A DNA stretch of 64,000 nt from Istiophorus platypterus (lineage: Eukaryota; Chordata; Actinopteri; Istiophoriformes; Istiophoridae): NCBI GenBank assembly GCA_016859345.1, contig CM029114.1, positions 17,370,001-17,434,000 on the forward strand, written 5' to 3'. Under the pieces are notes generated by a model that searched no databases, was not told the DNA's origin, and saw only the letters and a program-made list of their open reading frames with translations. The translations under genes were made by a program, and so were the position numbers. Positions within the stretch are counted from its first letter, which is position 1, and every line of letters starts with the position of its first letter. Positions 49,062 to 64,000 of this stretch are shown piece by piece.

Positions 49062-49690
49062 GCTTTGTATTATGTTTATTTAACCTGAGTTTTGACACAA
49101 GAAACCCACAAAAGAGTGTTTTATTCATGATATGCAGATTGTCAGCAGCTGAAATCCATATTTTCTTGGTACCACTGAGCTCTGACAACAACATCATTGG
49201 AGTAGTCTCCACCTGTTGTGCTCGAATCCAAGTAATTATAGGAATGGACATTTCCGTCCCCAATATTTAAGGCTAATATCCCTCCTGTACTTTCTATCTC
49301 TGTCCATCTGTGCCATGGCGTGTTTATATTAATGAGCTCACATTTATGACACAGTACTGAAAAAACAAAAAGAGCATACTGAATGCTAGCATCAACATTA
49401 TTTGTAATGATTTCATTTATTTTTGGTATCATACATTGCATCATGAGTGTTGAATTTGGGATTTTTGGGACTCAGACCCCAGAAGAGGCACCATAATCTT
49501 TCACTTTCAGTAGTGGGAATGATGCACTGTCTATGACATTAGTGAGAAAGAAGTAAACAAACAACAGAACCTGAAGGGAAATGAGACAATACAGATCCGG
49601 ACCAAACACAAAGTTGAAGAGGTTACGTGTGTGTATAGAAAAAATACACACAAATAAATAAAGAGGAATGTGCACAAGTGCTTGTTCATG
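49062..49690 (-). repeat. Truncated tandem copy of the lysozyme g locus
   Basis: The left part (49062-49310) matches the 3' end and downstream flank of the intact gene (50211-50450), including the AATAAA signal at 49075-49080 on the minus strand. The right part (about 49328-49690) matches 52503-52858, upstream of the intact gene. The copy is therefore a duplicate of about 2.65 kb reduced to 0.63 kb by deletions. Confidence 0.85.
49142..49322 (-). pseudogene. Lysozyme g pseudogene: two exons fused by internal deletion
   Basis: Read on the minus strand, a piece like the start of the intact gene's third coding exon (CATGGCACAGA...AGAAAGTACA) runs straight into a copy of its last exon (GGAGGGATA...). 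Most of the third exon with the catalytic glutamate, the fourth exon and two introns are gone. The last-exon part still reads GDGNVHS...TTGGDYSNDVVVRAQWY before a stop at 49144-49142. The lost catalytic core means it cannot be an active muramidase. It could still serve as an alternative terminal exon, which seems unlikely because its own upstream flank is attached. Confidence 0.8.
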
Positions 49691-49736
49691 GGGGAATAGG
49701 TGGGTCTCTGGAAATAATACTATAAAGAGTAAAGTC

Positions 49737-49828
49737 TAGACCTGCTCTTTATCAAAAATGCCCTGAGATAACTTCTGTTAAGATTTGGTGCAATACAGAT
49801 GAAACTGAATTGAATTGAATTGAACTGA
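49737..49828 (+). mobile_element. 3' end of a fish retroposon with (TTGAA)n-like tail
   Basis: The phrase TGCCCTGAGATAACTTCTGT, then GATTTGGTGCAATACA and a short (GAATT)n tail, matches the 3' end of an abundant teleost retroposon family as I remember it. Only the 3' end is present. Confidence 0.55.
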
Positions 49829-49958
49829 ATTTCCAACTGGGACCTTCTGCTCACTGCAGAAGAATTCCTTCCTAACGCCCTTACAATAAGCTGAATTTCC
49901 AACTGGGACCTTCTGCTCACTGCAGAAGAATTCCTTCCTAACGCCCTTACAATAAGCT
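49825..49958 (+). repeat. 66-bp perfect direct tandem repeat, two copies
   Basis: The unit beginning CTGAATTTCCAACTGGGACC at 49825 repeats exactly from 49891. The inferred peptides in the reverse frames are simply duplicated and have no domain. Confidence 0.95.
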
Positions 49959-50314
49959 GGTGAGGAAGGGGAGGGAAAAAGAACCACCTGATTTACAAGA
50001 AACAGCTCCCACTGACTGTAACAGGCACAGGGGCCTTTGAGTCTGAAATACTACAGCACTGGCATTAATATGACCAAGTAAACTGAAAGATGATCGGCAG
50101 GACTGAAGACCACAGAATGTCTGATAAAGTGTTACATTTAACTCGTTGAACCCTTCAGAAACCCAGACTCGATGAGAGTGTATACTACACTAAATAAACA
50201 AAGAAGTCATGTCTGGTTTTGCTTTGTATTATGTTTATTGAACTCGAGTTTTGACACAAGACCCACATTACAGTGTTTCATTCATGATTAGAGGAATAGG
50301 CACCATTTCAGCTG

Positions 50315-51261
50315 CTAAAATCCATGACTTTTGTACCACTGAGCTCTGGCAACAACATCATTGGAGTAGTCTCCACCTGTTGTGTTTGCATCCACAGACT
50401 CCTTGGAATGGACATTTCCATCCCCCATGTTGTAGGCTGCTATCCCTCCTGCAGAGAAAAACACAAATGAGAACAAAGTCCGCAAAAAAGTCTGACGGAG
50501 GCTGATGCACGTATGAGTCGACTGATTCAGTAAAACAAACCTTTCAGCTGCTCCTCCTTGCTCCATTGAGGAAATTTCTCACGGATCCGTCGAATAAAAT
50601 AGATCAAGATGTCAGTGCCTTGGCAGAGATGTTCAATACTGTCCCAATCACCCTGACGAGTGTGTCCACCTCCATTTGGAGTAACATCAACCTACAGAAA
50701 TGGGAATGAAATGGCATGAAGCACACCTCTGTTAGTGGACTGTAATGTGAGGCTTTACTAAGCGGATTTGAGTAAAACAATAGTAGTTTTTATAACCTGC
50801 ATCAGGCCCCAGGCCTTGTGATTGTCTCCCCAGCCATTTCTCAGTGCATTTCCAGCCCTGGACTCTCTGGAGATGATGGCAGCAATGAGAGCTGGATCGA
50901 TTCCTTTTTTGCTTCCCGCTTGGTAGATTTTTGTCTTGTACTTTCCCATTCTCTCTCTGTCTGTCTGTGCCATGGTGTGTGAGGCCCTCACACCTTGTCG
51001 AGAAAAATCAGAACAGGATTATGGCATCAGTGCGTCAAACTATGTATGAATCTGTCTTCCTCTGAATGTATCCACATAGTTACATTGTAGATATGGATGG
51101 ACGATCAGATTAATAAAAGTAAATGATTATTTCCACACCGTCGGATCAAATCGGCTCTCGTGTTTCTCCTCTGCAGTCTTTACCTGAGTATCCCAGGCTG
51201 TCCTGCTGAGAAGTTTGCCATGAGGCTCCAGTAGTTTGCACCTTATTTATGTCACCGTAAC
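50315..51261 (-). CDS. Goose-type (g-type) lysozyme; first tiny exon not located
   Basis: A muramidase that cuts the MurNAc-GlcNAc beta-1,4 bond of peptidoglycan; fish g-lysozymes act in antibacterial defence. Minus-strand exons are 51184-51261, 50797-50993, 50541-50691 and 50315-50448, all with AG/GT borders. Fish genes often begin with a four-base exon (ATGG); adding it gives 564 nt and 187 aa with every phase closing, but I could not find that exon upstream. On that numbering catalytic Glu71 lies in ISRESRAG, Asp84 in NGWGD and Asp95 in MQVD, all kept. The protein ends NDVVARAQWYKSHGF. No signal peptide is visible, as in many fish g-lysozymes. AATAAA lies at 50234-50239 on the minus strand. 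A deleted copy lies just downstream, and pglyrp2 is the next upstream gene on the same strand. Confidence 0.9.
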
Positions 51262-52040
51262 CTGGAAATATTAAGTAGATTAGATTATTTTTCAGTAACA
51301 CACCTACAAAACATGAGGACGTCAAGGCACTTTGTTCTTACACATTTCAAAGCTGATAACGTGGAATCCTTTCAAAAAGATCTTTAGTAATTATATATTA
51401 TTCATATCATACCACTAAATGAGACTCAGTCCTTCTTGCTGTTAGATAAAGCAACAGCAGAAAGCACTTTTAAAAAGGTTTAGAATTTAGAAAATACCAG
51501 AGGAAAATAGCAATATAATCCTCTCGTCATAAACACAAAAAAAGATTTAAAAAAAAACCCCATAAAAAACATGTTTGTTTAAGAGTAGAGGTCACAACAG
51601 AACTACAAAGTACCACTATGTATAGAAAGGTTGTACAGACCTTGAGTGCGACTGACCTCGTCTAGCCTTGTGTTAGATTATTAGACATATATCATGAAAG
51701 AGTAGACTTTGAAAAGATGGAAAGAATCCACACTAACATTATAAGAGACTACTGCACAGCTTCAACACAAATATTCCACTGTTTCCTCTGCAGGGAAGTT
51801 CAGCTTATGCATCCCAAGCACCATAACAGTTGAAAATCCGTAGTGTGGAAAAATGGCACAAGTGCTTACAATTCTTCCTCAGGAAAAAACTCTTTTGGAT
51901 CAAACTCCTGGTTGTGAGTTTATACCATAAGCAGTGTATTCACTGAAAGTAAAGAAAAACAAGCTAAGGAAAAAAGAACCCACTCATTGTTCAGTTTTCT
52001 CCTCTGATGGTCCCCTTGAAAGTGGATCGAAGGGATGTAG
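51262..52040. other. Upstream flank of the lysozyme gene
   Basis: This should contain the missing first exon and the promoter of the minus-strand lysozyme. I scanned for ATGG|GT on the minus strand and saw no exact match, so the initiating exon may lie further up or have another form. No other feature is seen. Confidence 0.35.
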
Positions 52041-53097
52041 CACAGGGTTCCTCTCTCCACTCTTCAATGCGGAAATGCAGGGCAGATTTAGACTATTTAT
52101 ACTACTTATACTACACCCTACTTTCACTTTCACGATGTCTTGCTGATCCTGTCTGCTGTTTTGTTTTTCCCCTGCAGAGGTCGCTTTTAAACAGGTCTAG
52201 GTAGCTCACCAGTGAAGAAAATACAGATGATTTACAAGAAATTGACTCCACGCAGACTGTAACAGCCACGGGACTCTTTATGTGATAAAGTCTACACCTG
52301 TGTGTCATTAGTTTGTTCTGCTCAGTCAGCAGCTTGATATGATAGGTTGCAAACCAGGCAGTGAAGGTAATGCAGCTTTCAGGATGCATGCTGCATGGTT
52401 TGTGCAAGTCTTCCACTAGGAAACTCCCCTTCATTTGAGAAATGTTGAGATTTGAAAATAATAAGGCACACAATTCTGTTCATTTTTCTTTCTCAGATAG
52501 ATGTTAATGAGCTCACATTTCGCCGGACAGGTACTGAAAACTGCAAAGAGCATAATTTGTCCTCTAGCATCAACATTATTTGTAATGATTTCATTTACTT
52601 TTGGTATCACTTACATTTCATTAGTGTTGAATTTGGGATTTTTGGGACTCAGACCCCAGAAGAGGCACCATAATCTTTCACTTTCAGTAGTGGGATTGAT
52701 GCACTGTCTATGACATCAGTGAGAAAGAAGTAAACAAACAACAGAACCTGAAGGGAAATGAGACAATACAGATCCGGACCAAACACAAAGTTGAAGAGGT
52801 TACGTGTGTGTATAGAAAAAATACACACAAATAAATAAAGAGGAATGTGCACAGGGTTCCTCTCTCCACTCTTCTACTTACTTTCACTTTCACTATGTCT
52901 TGCTGATCCTGTCTGCTGTTTTGTTTTTCCCCTGCAGAGGTCGCTTTTAAACAGGTCTAGGTAGCTCACCAGTGAAGAAAATACAGATGATTTACAAGAA
53001 ATTGACTCTTTGGACTCTTGGACTCTTTATGTGATAAAGTCTACACCTGTTTGTCATTAGTTTGTTCTGCTCAGTCAGCAGCTTGATGTGACAGGTT
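52041..53097. repeat. Local segmental duplications upstream of lysozyme g
   Basis: The block 52041-52348 recurs at 52850-53097 with two internal deletions (shared phrases CACAGGGTTCCTCTCTCCAC, CCCTGCAGAGGTCGCTTTTA, TTAGTTTGTTCTGCTCAGTC). Between them, 52503-52858 matches 49328-49690. A shorter relative of the GATTTACAAGAAA part is at 49990-50036. The module borders at GTGCACA suggest short-homology joins. Confidence 0.85.
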
Positions 53098-53199
53098 CAT
53101 CGAGCACTGTACCTGTTAAACTTGTTTTTGTTTTAAATTATTAATTGGGTTTTCTATGACTGGAACTCTTGAGACTTAAATTATTAAAGGTAAAAAAAA

Positions 53200-53213
53200 A
53201 TAATAATAATAAA

Positions 53214-53258
<45 letters not shown>

Positions 53259-53271
53259 TGTATATGGATGT

Positions 53272-53345
<74 letters not shown>
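53200..53345 (+). repeat. (TA)n followed by (GATA)n microsatellite
   Basis: An A-rich stretch leads into TA repeats (about 53222-53262) and then about 18 GATA/TAGA units (53272-53345). Confidence 0.95.
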
Positions 53346-53639
53346 TAAAGCAATATGTCGATGTTTATGTATGACAATGTATTATTTTGGCCCATAAAAA
53401 TATGTTTGGCAAGTAGATTTTTTTTGTCAACTTTGGCAGATCATGAAGCATAGCCTGGCACCTCTCTTGTTAAACCATTGGTCTCGGCATTTAGTGTTAG
53501 TGAGTGATGAGAAGTGGGTCAGGTTAAAGTGCAACATTATGGGAACATGAAGGGGTCTGATCTGACAGGATGCAGTGCACTCTCTGGCATCCCAATATCT
53601 GCCACCTTGGATCCCTGCATTAGAAGTGAGACAGTTAAT

Positions 53640-53955
53640 CAAATAGTTGATTAGTTGATAGGCAGATAATTAGTCGGCATCTTTTGATAGATTATTACTC
53701 ATTGAAGTTTTTTTTTCCCCCTTTAGAAACCCCCAGTTCCAGCTTCTCATTTTCGTTGTTTTATATGTTAACTGAATATTTTTTGTGTTCTTGACAGTTG
53801 GTCTCACAAAATAACACATTTGAAGATGCCACTTTAGGTTTTAGGAGATTCTCATGTGTAATTTTGACTATAGTCTGTCATTTTATAGATCAAAAGATTG
53901 ATTGGTTAATTAAGTAAATCATTTGCCAATGAATCAATAGCAGTTATTGTAGCAG
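53640..53955. mobile_element. Decayed copy of the dispersed CTGCAACTAAT-type fish repeat
   Basis: Motifs AATAGTTGATTAGTTGATAG at the left and GATTGATTGGTTAATTAAGT at the right fit the ends, and ACAAAATAACACATTTGAAG fits the interior of the element at 6.4 kb. The rest of 53100-55090 shows no gene. Confidence 0.45.
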
Positions 53956-55206
53956 AGGTGATGGGAAGTGCTGGGAAGTTTCATCTGCCTGATTTATAAT
54001 CTTAACCTCTTTAATTTAACCTCTTTGCCGTGGTGTTGCTGTGTGTTGACCCTGGCTGAACTTAGAGTGATTTATATGTTACTGTGTGTGTCCTTTTTAA
54101 GGGCTCTATTTATTTAGTCTAGTATTGACTTAGTGTGCTTTGACTTAAGCCCTGCTCTCTTTTCTCTTTGTAAAAAGACACAGCAGATTCTGTTATGAAA
54201 TTATCCACTAGAAATCCTGCATGTCCCTAAACTTTACTTAAATGGAGTTTAATGCTTTCAGATTGTATGTTTTCTTATTTTTCCTCTACTTGTCTTTAAA
54301 TTACCTCACTCAGGACAGTAATACAGTCTTACACTGCACCCAACTGGGTGTCTACCAGCAGATTACTCGTCATCATTTATATTGCAAAAATGTTTTCAAA
54401 TGCTTTGATTGTCAAAAGATCTGTCTGTGCTTGTTTCAGCTGCACTAGGTCTACCTTGCAATGAATCCTCCCGGTGGAAATCTTGAAGCAAATGAGCAAG
54501 TCAGGTAATAGAAACAAATTCATTTATTACAGTTAATACAGTACAATCTTTGGCCCACCTACCTGGCACTTGGAACAAAGTTTGTACATTCATACACCCC
54601 TGATGATGCACACATTTATAAACTGAAAGGTTCTTAAAACCTCCAGGACCCCCAGTTAGTAATTCACCACAAACATATCTTCTTATGCTTTGTTTGCCTA
54701 TCTATCTATCATATTGTGTAGGTTACATACTGCTCACAATGATTAAAAAAATATCCAAGTTTCATATTGTGAAGATCTGCCTGAAAAGCTGTATAAATAT
54801 TGAAAAGCTGGTGAATAACGGTGTGGCACCTTTCATGGCATCCTAAGGATCTCTGTGCCTTTGATGTATACTGGATCTAATTTCATTTTAGTCTTAGGGT
54901 CCTTCCAGGAGGCCAAAAACCTGAATTAGTTCAAAGGTGCCTGAGTCTCACCATTAAATCCCTGGTGCCCCACATGTGAAAATGACCGGAGAGATCCATT
55001 CAGTTTACCAGATTCTAATGAATCCTGTTCTGGAACTGAGTCATTGACATTTAAATGACAAACTAGTCCAGAGTCAGAAGGATTAATTTAAGTTTAATTT
55101 CATTCAGTAAAAACTTTTCAAAAAATTCAGAAAAGTGAGCAGTTCTCATACCCCGAAGAACTATTAATGAATGTGTTAGAATCCCAATCTGACAATGGGG
55201 GTTCTG

Positions 55207-58200
55207 TCAATCCCTGAAGTGTTCCCAGCTTCTTATTTCCGAAAAGAAGGCATCTCCTGGGCAACTGGTGTAGTTCACCACCTGCCTGTGGCCATGGATG
55301 GTGAAGTTGGCAGCCAGTCCTCCTCCATCTACTGCACATTGCACTAGACGATAGCGCAACAGGTCCATGGCATAGCGAGAAGGTAGGGTGGCAGTGTAGT
55401 TCCCAATGATTGACACGCCATATCCAACGTTATTGCGCCCCCTGGTGTGTCTGCCAAGGATGCTCCAGCCTCTCCCTTCATAGACGTAGCCATCAGAGCC
55501 GACCACAAAGCTGAGGGTACAAAAACAGTATATTGATTGATAAATGAATGCAATGGATAGTAACTGGTCTAAGGTAATTTGTAGGTTTATTCAAAAAGTT
55601 CAAGAAAAAGTTAAGTTTATTCAAAAAATGCTAAATTCATTTTAAATTATGAAACATTTTCAACAATATGTGCTTATGTGCATGAAAGACAATTAATCAG
55701 TAGAATTCTTACAAATAGTACTAATGACAATAAAAATAAATTATTTCTACTCAGAAGAGTAGTCTTACATTTTGGGAGAAAGGCTTATGTGCTTTCTTGC
55801 TGAATGTCAGTTTACAGCCAGGCTAGCTGTTTCCCCCCTTTTTTCAGTCTATATGCTAAGCTATGTTAATCCCCTCCTATTTCCAAGCCAATTCTTAAGG
55901 CAGTGAGACATTATCGATTTCTTCATATAACTCTCAGTAAGAAAGCAAATCAACGCGTTTCCCCAGATGTCAAACTATTCCTTTAAATGGCAGTTACCTG
56001 TATCCTATGTCACTCCAGCCACGGTCTTCCTGGTGGAAACGTTGCATGGCTCTCATGTCGTGAGAGCACTGTGGGAAGGATAGACAGGGCGAGGATGGTT
56101 CATAGGTGTGGTGCACATACAGAAACTGGAGGGGCAGAGACAGTGGGATAGGTGTACCATTGTGGGCTTTTGCCCCCCACTGACAGCGAGGGATGATTTG
56201 AGGGCAGTCTGAGAAGAGGGGGAGAGAGGATGAGGGTCAGGATTCTAAAAACCACTACAGGTTTTGCAATGTCATACCCACGAGCTTTTGTTTCCAACAG
56301 TCAAGACTAGAGCCTAGAGCCATAAATTGACTAGGCTGATACAACAGCAAATATTAGTTTTTTAATATTTCATAGTATTATATGCCCATGTTGGTGATGT
56401 TCAGATAGCGTTCAGTGGGTTTATCAAAGCTTTTTTGCTCAAAACTGCTGACCAGCAATTAACAAAACATTTACATCCCTAAACCAAAGCAATGTGCTGA
56501 AAGAAACTAAAATGCTCTGTAGAGTTGAGATGAACAGTGGATTCTGAAGATAATTCTCTGTGGGACTTTTGCCATTAATGATTAATAACTATGAGTTTTT
56601 CAGTAGAAAAATATTGATCAGAGTAGCTGTAAAGAGCAACTTCATGCACAATTGAAAACTTGTTTTTGCTTACCTCCAGGGGTTTAACTTCTCACCTTGC
56701 TGCAGTTACATAGTTGTATATTCTTGGGTGTGTTTGTACACACTGACATTACTTTTTTTTCACAACACTTGTTATGAAGCTACTTTTTGAGGGATCCTGA
56801 TCAAATTTTTTATTTATGTAATGTTTTTGTGTAGAATTTTAAAAAGTGAAAATTCAACCGATCTATTGTTATCTGATTTTTTTTTTTAACTCTCTACATT
56901 TGAGATTGTATCAGCTAGCCAGAAGACACGGGAGTATACACAATGACAATACAGTCCTCAATAATAAGAAAGACTTTTTTACACACAGTCCTTTATCTAT
57001 TCCAAGGGCTAATAAAACAATAAACCACTTATTTGACAAAAAATTATTCAGTAGCAATTTTGATTGTAGAATTACTGTTTGAGCAGGGGTTTTCACTTGT
57101 TTTGTTTGTTTTTTTAAGAAAAAAAATGCCATAAATCTTCTGGCTCCAGCTTTTCAACTCTCAATATAAGTTGTGATAGACATTTTTACCAACTTGCTAA
57201 CATTTTACAGACCCTGTTTGTAGCCCTACCTTGCACCTAAGTCTGCTTTTTTTTGATTGCTTGATAGCTCACCCCAGTACTTATGTACGAAAGCCTGTAA
57301 TCCATCCCTCACAGCCTTCCCCACTCCAGTGTCCATAGCGATCCATTCTGTCTTCTCCAGCTTCCAGACCAATGCTAGTGTCTCCATCACCTGGCTGTGA
57401 AGTTCAAGTGGCAGCAGAATGGATCTAGAGATCTCCCTTCGCCTTGGGCTAACATGGTTGGTCACAGCATCAAGACCATGCCCCTCATGCAAAATAAAAT
57501 TATAATATCCTTTCAAAATCTCACTGAGGACCTGCGGTTCAGATCCACTTAGATTGGCAAGGTTCGTTCCCAGTATAATTCCATCCATGCCCCCATTAAT
57601 CACAGCATCAGTGGCCAGAGTGGCAGGGCGAGACAGCTTGAACACTCTGGGATGGTCCACACTGTCCCAGCACCCATTAGGCCCCAGGCGATTAGATGGT
57701 GGGAAGTCCTGGAGGCTGAGAAAGGACAGGCCCAGTGTCCTGCCTAAGGTGAGAGGGAAGATTCCAGCCTCTGGAGTCCCATCCATCTTTGCTTTCAGTC
57801 CTGACTCGATTCCTAGTAGTAAGGGTGTGAGGGCTACCGTGGTGCCATCTGGAGCGAGAACCACCCCTCGTTCCTCTCCATTGTCTGTCACAATGTGGTG
57901 GATGGCCTTGTCAAAGAAGCTGAAGGATGAGGCATTGAGAATGGCTGTCTCCAGGACCTCTGCATCGGTGAGATTATATGACGCACCCAGGAAATGGATG
58001 GTCATTGCATCATCGTGGCCAGCGGTCCTCCGCAGGGCCCTGACCAGAGCAAGGGGGGACAGACCAGGGTTGGAGTCCTCAACTTGCTGCACAGCCTGGA
58101 TGAAGCTGTCCATGTTACGCAGGTGGAGACCTGATAACGTCAAAAATGAGGAGAAAAAGAAGTGACGAAGGAACGCTGAAGTGCATTCGGGAGTCAGTAA

Positions 58201-59264
58201 ATGAACAATTTAGTTATTTCAAATAACATTTGCACTGTGACCGTTCCTGAATGGCATCATAAAAATCAAGTTAGGAAAAAAATGTAAGCTTGAATCACTG
58301 TACAGGTTGTAGAAAGAAGAAAATAAAAATTTGATACCCCCTCAAATATCTGGGGCAAAGTTAATGCTGCTGACCTCTTGATGGCATTGTTCAGATTGCA
58401 GTCATGTTAGGGAATGGAAAAAAAATGTCAGGATGAGGAAAGGGGCTGGAATTTATGTTTTGCAATCATCATTAATATTTCCTTTGGACCATCCCTTCGA
58501 CTAAGAAAAAATTACAACATCCTCCTTAAATACATCAGAAATAGTTTGGTACAATATGTTTCACATAAAAAAATGAATGGTCAAGTTCAAACATCAAGTA
58601 AAGTGTGGAAAAAATTCCCTCCCATGCTCAAGAGCCAGACTACCCACCTCTCATCAAAGAGAAAAAGACGTGACCCTTCTAGTTCTCTAACCTGAATATC
58701 CCCCCACCACCCACCCCACTACCACCACCAACTCACTGATGCCTCTTAGAGGAGATAATGGAAAACATAAAATTGCGACACTTAACACTCACAGCTCAAC
58801 CAGAAATTTTTAAAGGCTCAGGCCTCTATTTCGAAACTGGACTAATCTCCATACATTTGTAATGTAATGAGTATTTTCACCCTCCTACCTGCTTTTTTCT
58901 CTTTGATATTATATATTTTTGTGGGGATAGATGTAGGATTGGAGTATTATCTGTGTTTGATGGATGAATGATGTGTGATCTGTAAAAGTTTTTTGTTTGT
59001 TGATTTATATTCAGGAAATTCAATATTTGAATAACAAAAAGAAAGAAAGAAAGAAAATATTCCCTATCAGCATACCAAAAGGAAACTATTAGTTTAATGA
59101 ACAATTTACCTTATCATGATCATTGTAAATGCAATCACCAAACAACAAAAGTTTACATATTTTGGACAACTGAACTCACCTGTTGGCCTGCTGCAGACAA
59201 ACAAGAAGCAGAATAAGGCCAGAACAAAAATCGACTGTCCAGATACAGTCATGTTCCTCGTCAT
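55207..59264 (-). CDS. pglyrp2: PGLYRP2-type peptidoglycan recognition protein / N-acetylmuramoyl-L-alanine amidase (497 aa)
   Basis: A secreted zinc amidase that cleaves the lactyl-amide bond between MurNAc and L-alanine of peptidoglycan, in innate immunity. Minus-strand exons: 59180-59264, 57237-58130, 55998-56208, 55207-55510; 1494 nt, all phases close. The start is the first in-frame ATG (59264); a second lies at 59252. Residues 1-29 look like a signal peptide (hydrophobic IFVLALFCFLFVC). Residues about 29-326 are the long N-terminal region typical of PGLYRP2. The PGRP/amidase_2 domain is about 327-497: zinc ligands His360 (or 359; YVHHTYEP), His471 (HGHRQ) and Cys480 (SCPGD), and catalytic Tyr396 (DIGYSF), are all present, so it should be an active amidase. 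The exon-2 donor needed to keep frame is GTGCAA at 57236, while a better-looking donor 7 bases on breaks the frame. ATTAAA lies at 55093-55098 on the minus strand. The pglyrp2 name could equally be a fish pglyrp6-type name. Confidence 0.92.
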
Positions 59265-61904
<2,640 letters not shown>

Positions 61905-61964
61905 ATCAGGAGAGCGACCATTTCAAAACCATTCATTTGCTTCTTCAGACCCAGTGAGCTGCAA

Positions 61965-62294
61965 AATGTGGAAAGTTACTTAGCACATTTACTCAGGTAC
62001 TGTACTTAATTACAGTTTTGACGAACTTACCTCGGTTCCATTTTGAGCTACTTTACCCATCTTCTACTTGAAATTTCAAGGGGAAATGTACTTTTAACCT
62101 CACTACATCTACATTTACTTTGCTGTGCTAGTTACTAATTACTTTGCAGACGAAGGTTATTAATTCAAAATATAATAACAAAAAATGAATTATGATATAT
62201 TTTCCTAGATCAAGTTAGCCAGGAATATATGAATTAGATACATAGATACAGTTAGTTCAACCTCTACCTGCTGTGAAACTAACTACCAACGCTA
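61965..62294. mobile_element. hAT-type MITE fragment running into the giant (TTA)n
   Basis: The sequence TTTACTCAGGTACTGTACTT, then GAGCTACTTTACCCATC and TCACTACATCTACATTTACT, matches the same MITE family as 43.84 kb. The match continues to ACGCTAATTATTATT, where the trinucleotide expansion begins. The opposite end of the element is not seen before the window ends. Confidence 0.6.
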
Positions 62295-63858
<1,564 letters not shown>

Positions 63859-64000
63859 CATCAGTTAGTATTTTAAGAAAAAACTTGTTTAGGACTAAAT
63901 AATTAATAATTAAAGTGTAAGATTAAGGTCTTTGCAGTACGAAAAACAACATGAACATTATTTAAAAATAGCTCAAATCAGCTGCACTTCCATTAACTAA

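Noticed and set aside
49825..49958. CRISPR-like direct repeats
   Set aside because: Only two adjacent 66-bp copies with no spacers, in vertebrate DNA; a simple tandem duplication.
52111..52473. 120-aa minus-strand ORF upstream of lysozyme g
   Set aside because: It crosses duplicated noncoding modules and has no signal peptide or lysozyme similarity.
57554..58165. 203-aa ORF on the plus strand
   Set aside because: It lies antisense to the large pglyrp2 exon, which has clear family resemblance and matching splice sites; the plus frame has no domain.

Overview
The window is vertebrate nuclear DNA, almost certainly from a ray-finned (teleost) fish. The evidence is GT-AG introns throughout, proteins that read as fish versions of vertebrate families, fish-type dispersed repeats, and many long microsatellites. 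The species cannot be named. There are no prokaryotic features, tRNAs, rRNAs or CRISPR arrays.

Layout from left to right. (1) 1-2160, minus strand: 5' end of a DDX39A-type DEAD-box mRNA-export helicase, with a noncoding first exon and two coding exons; the rest lies off the left edge. (2) 2.2-4.3 kb: a GC-rich divergent promoter region with CCAAT boxes. (3) 4.1-41 kb, plus strand: an EVI5L-type Rab GAP with a probable noncoding first exon near 4.1-4.3 kb, 19 coding exons from 14990 to 36559 (856 aa), and a probable long 3' UTR. Its introns carry fish repeats, including a hAT-type MITE with a target-site duplication. (4) 45.7-48.2 kb, plus strand: a five-exon GFI1-family repressor (324 aa) with an intact SNAG motif, but with zinc finger 2 degraded. 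(5) 49.1-53.1 kb, minus strand: a goose-type lysozyme gene plus a deleted copy in which two exons are fused, inside a patchwork of local duplications. (6) 55.2-59.3 kb, minus strand: a PGLYRP2-type peptidoglycan amidase with all expected zinc ligands. (7) 60.6-63.9 kb: two very large microsatellites, about 1.33 kb of uninterrupted (TG)n and about 1.56 kb of nearly pure (TTA)n.

DDX39A, EVI5L and PGLYRP2 all map to human 19p13, so the window looks like a piece of that linkage group. The GFI1-like gene beside the EVI5-family gene mirrors the human GFI1-EVI5 neighbourhood on chromosome 1 and suggests an ohnolog retained in fish. The lysozyme and the amidase attack different bonds of peptidoglycan and lie next to each other on the same strand, so they form a small antibacterial pair.

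Exon limits were read by eye from splice consensus, reading-frame phase and family resemblance. The coding phases of evi5l, the gfi1-like gene, lyg and pglyrp2 all close exactly. No alignment or database search was run.
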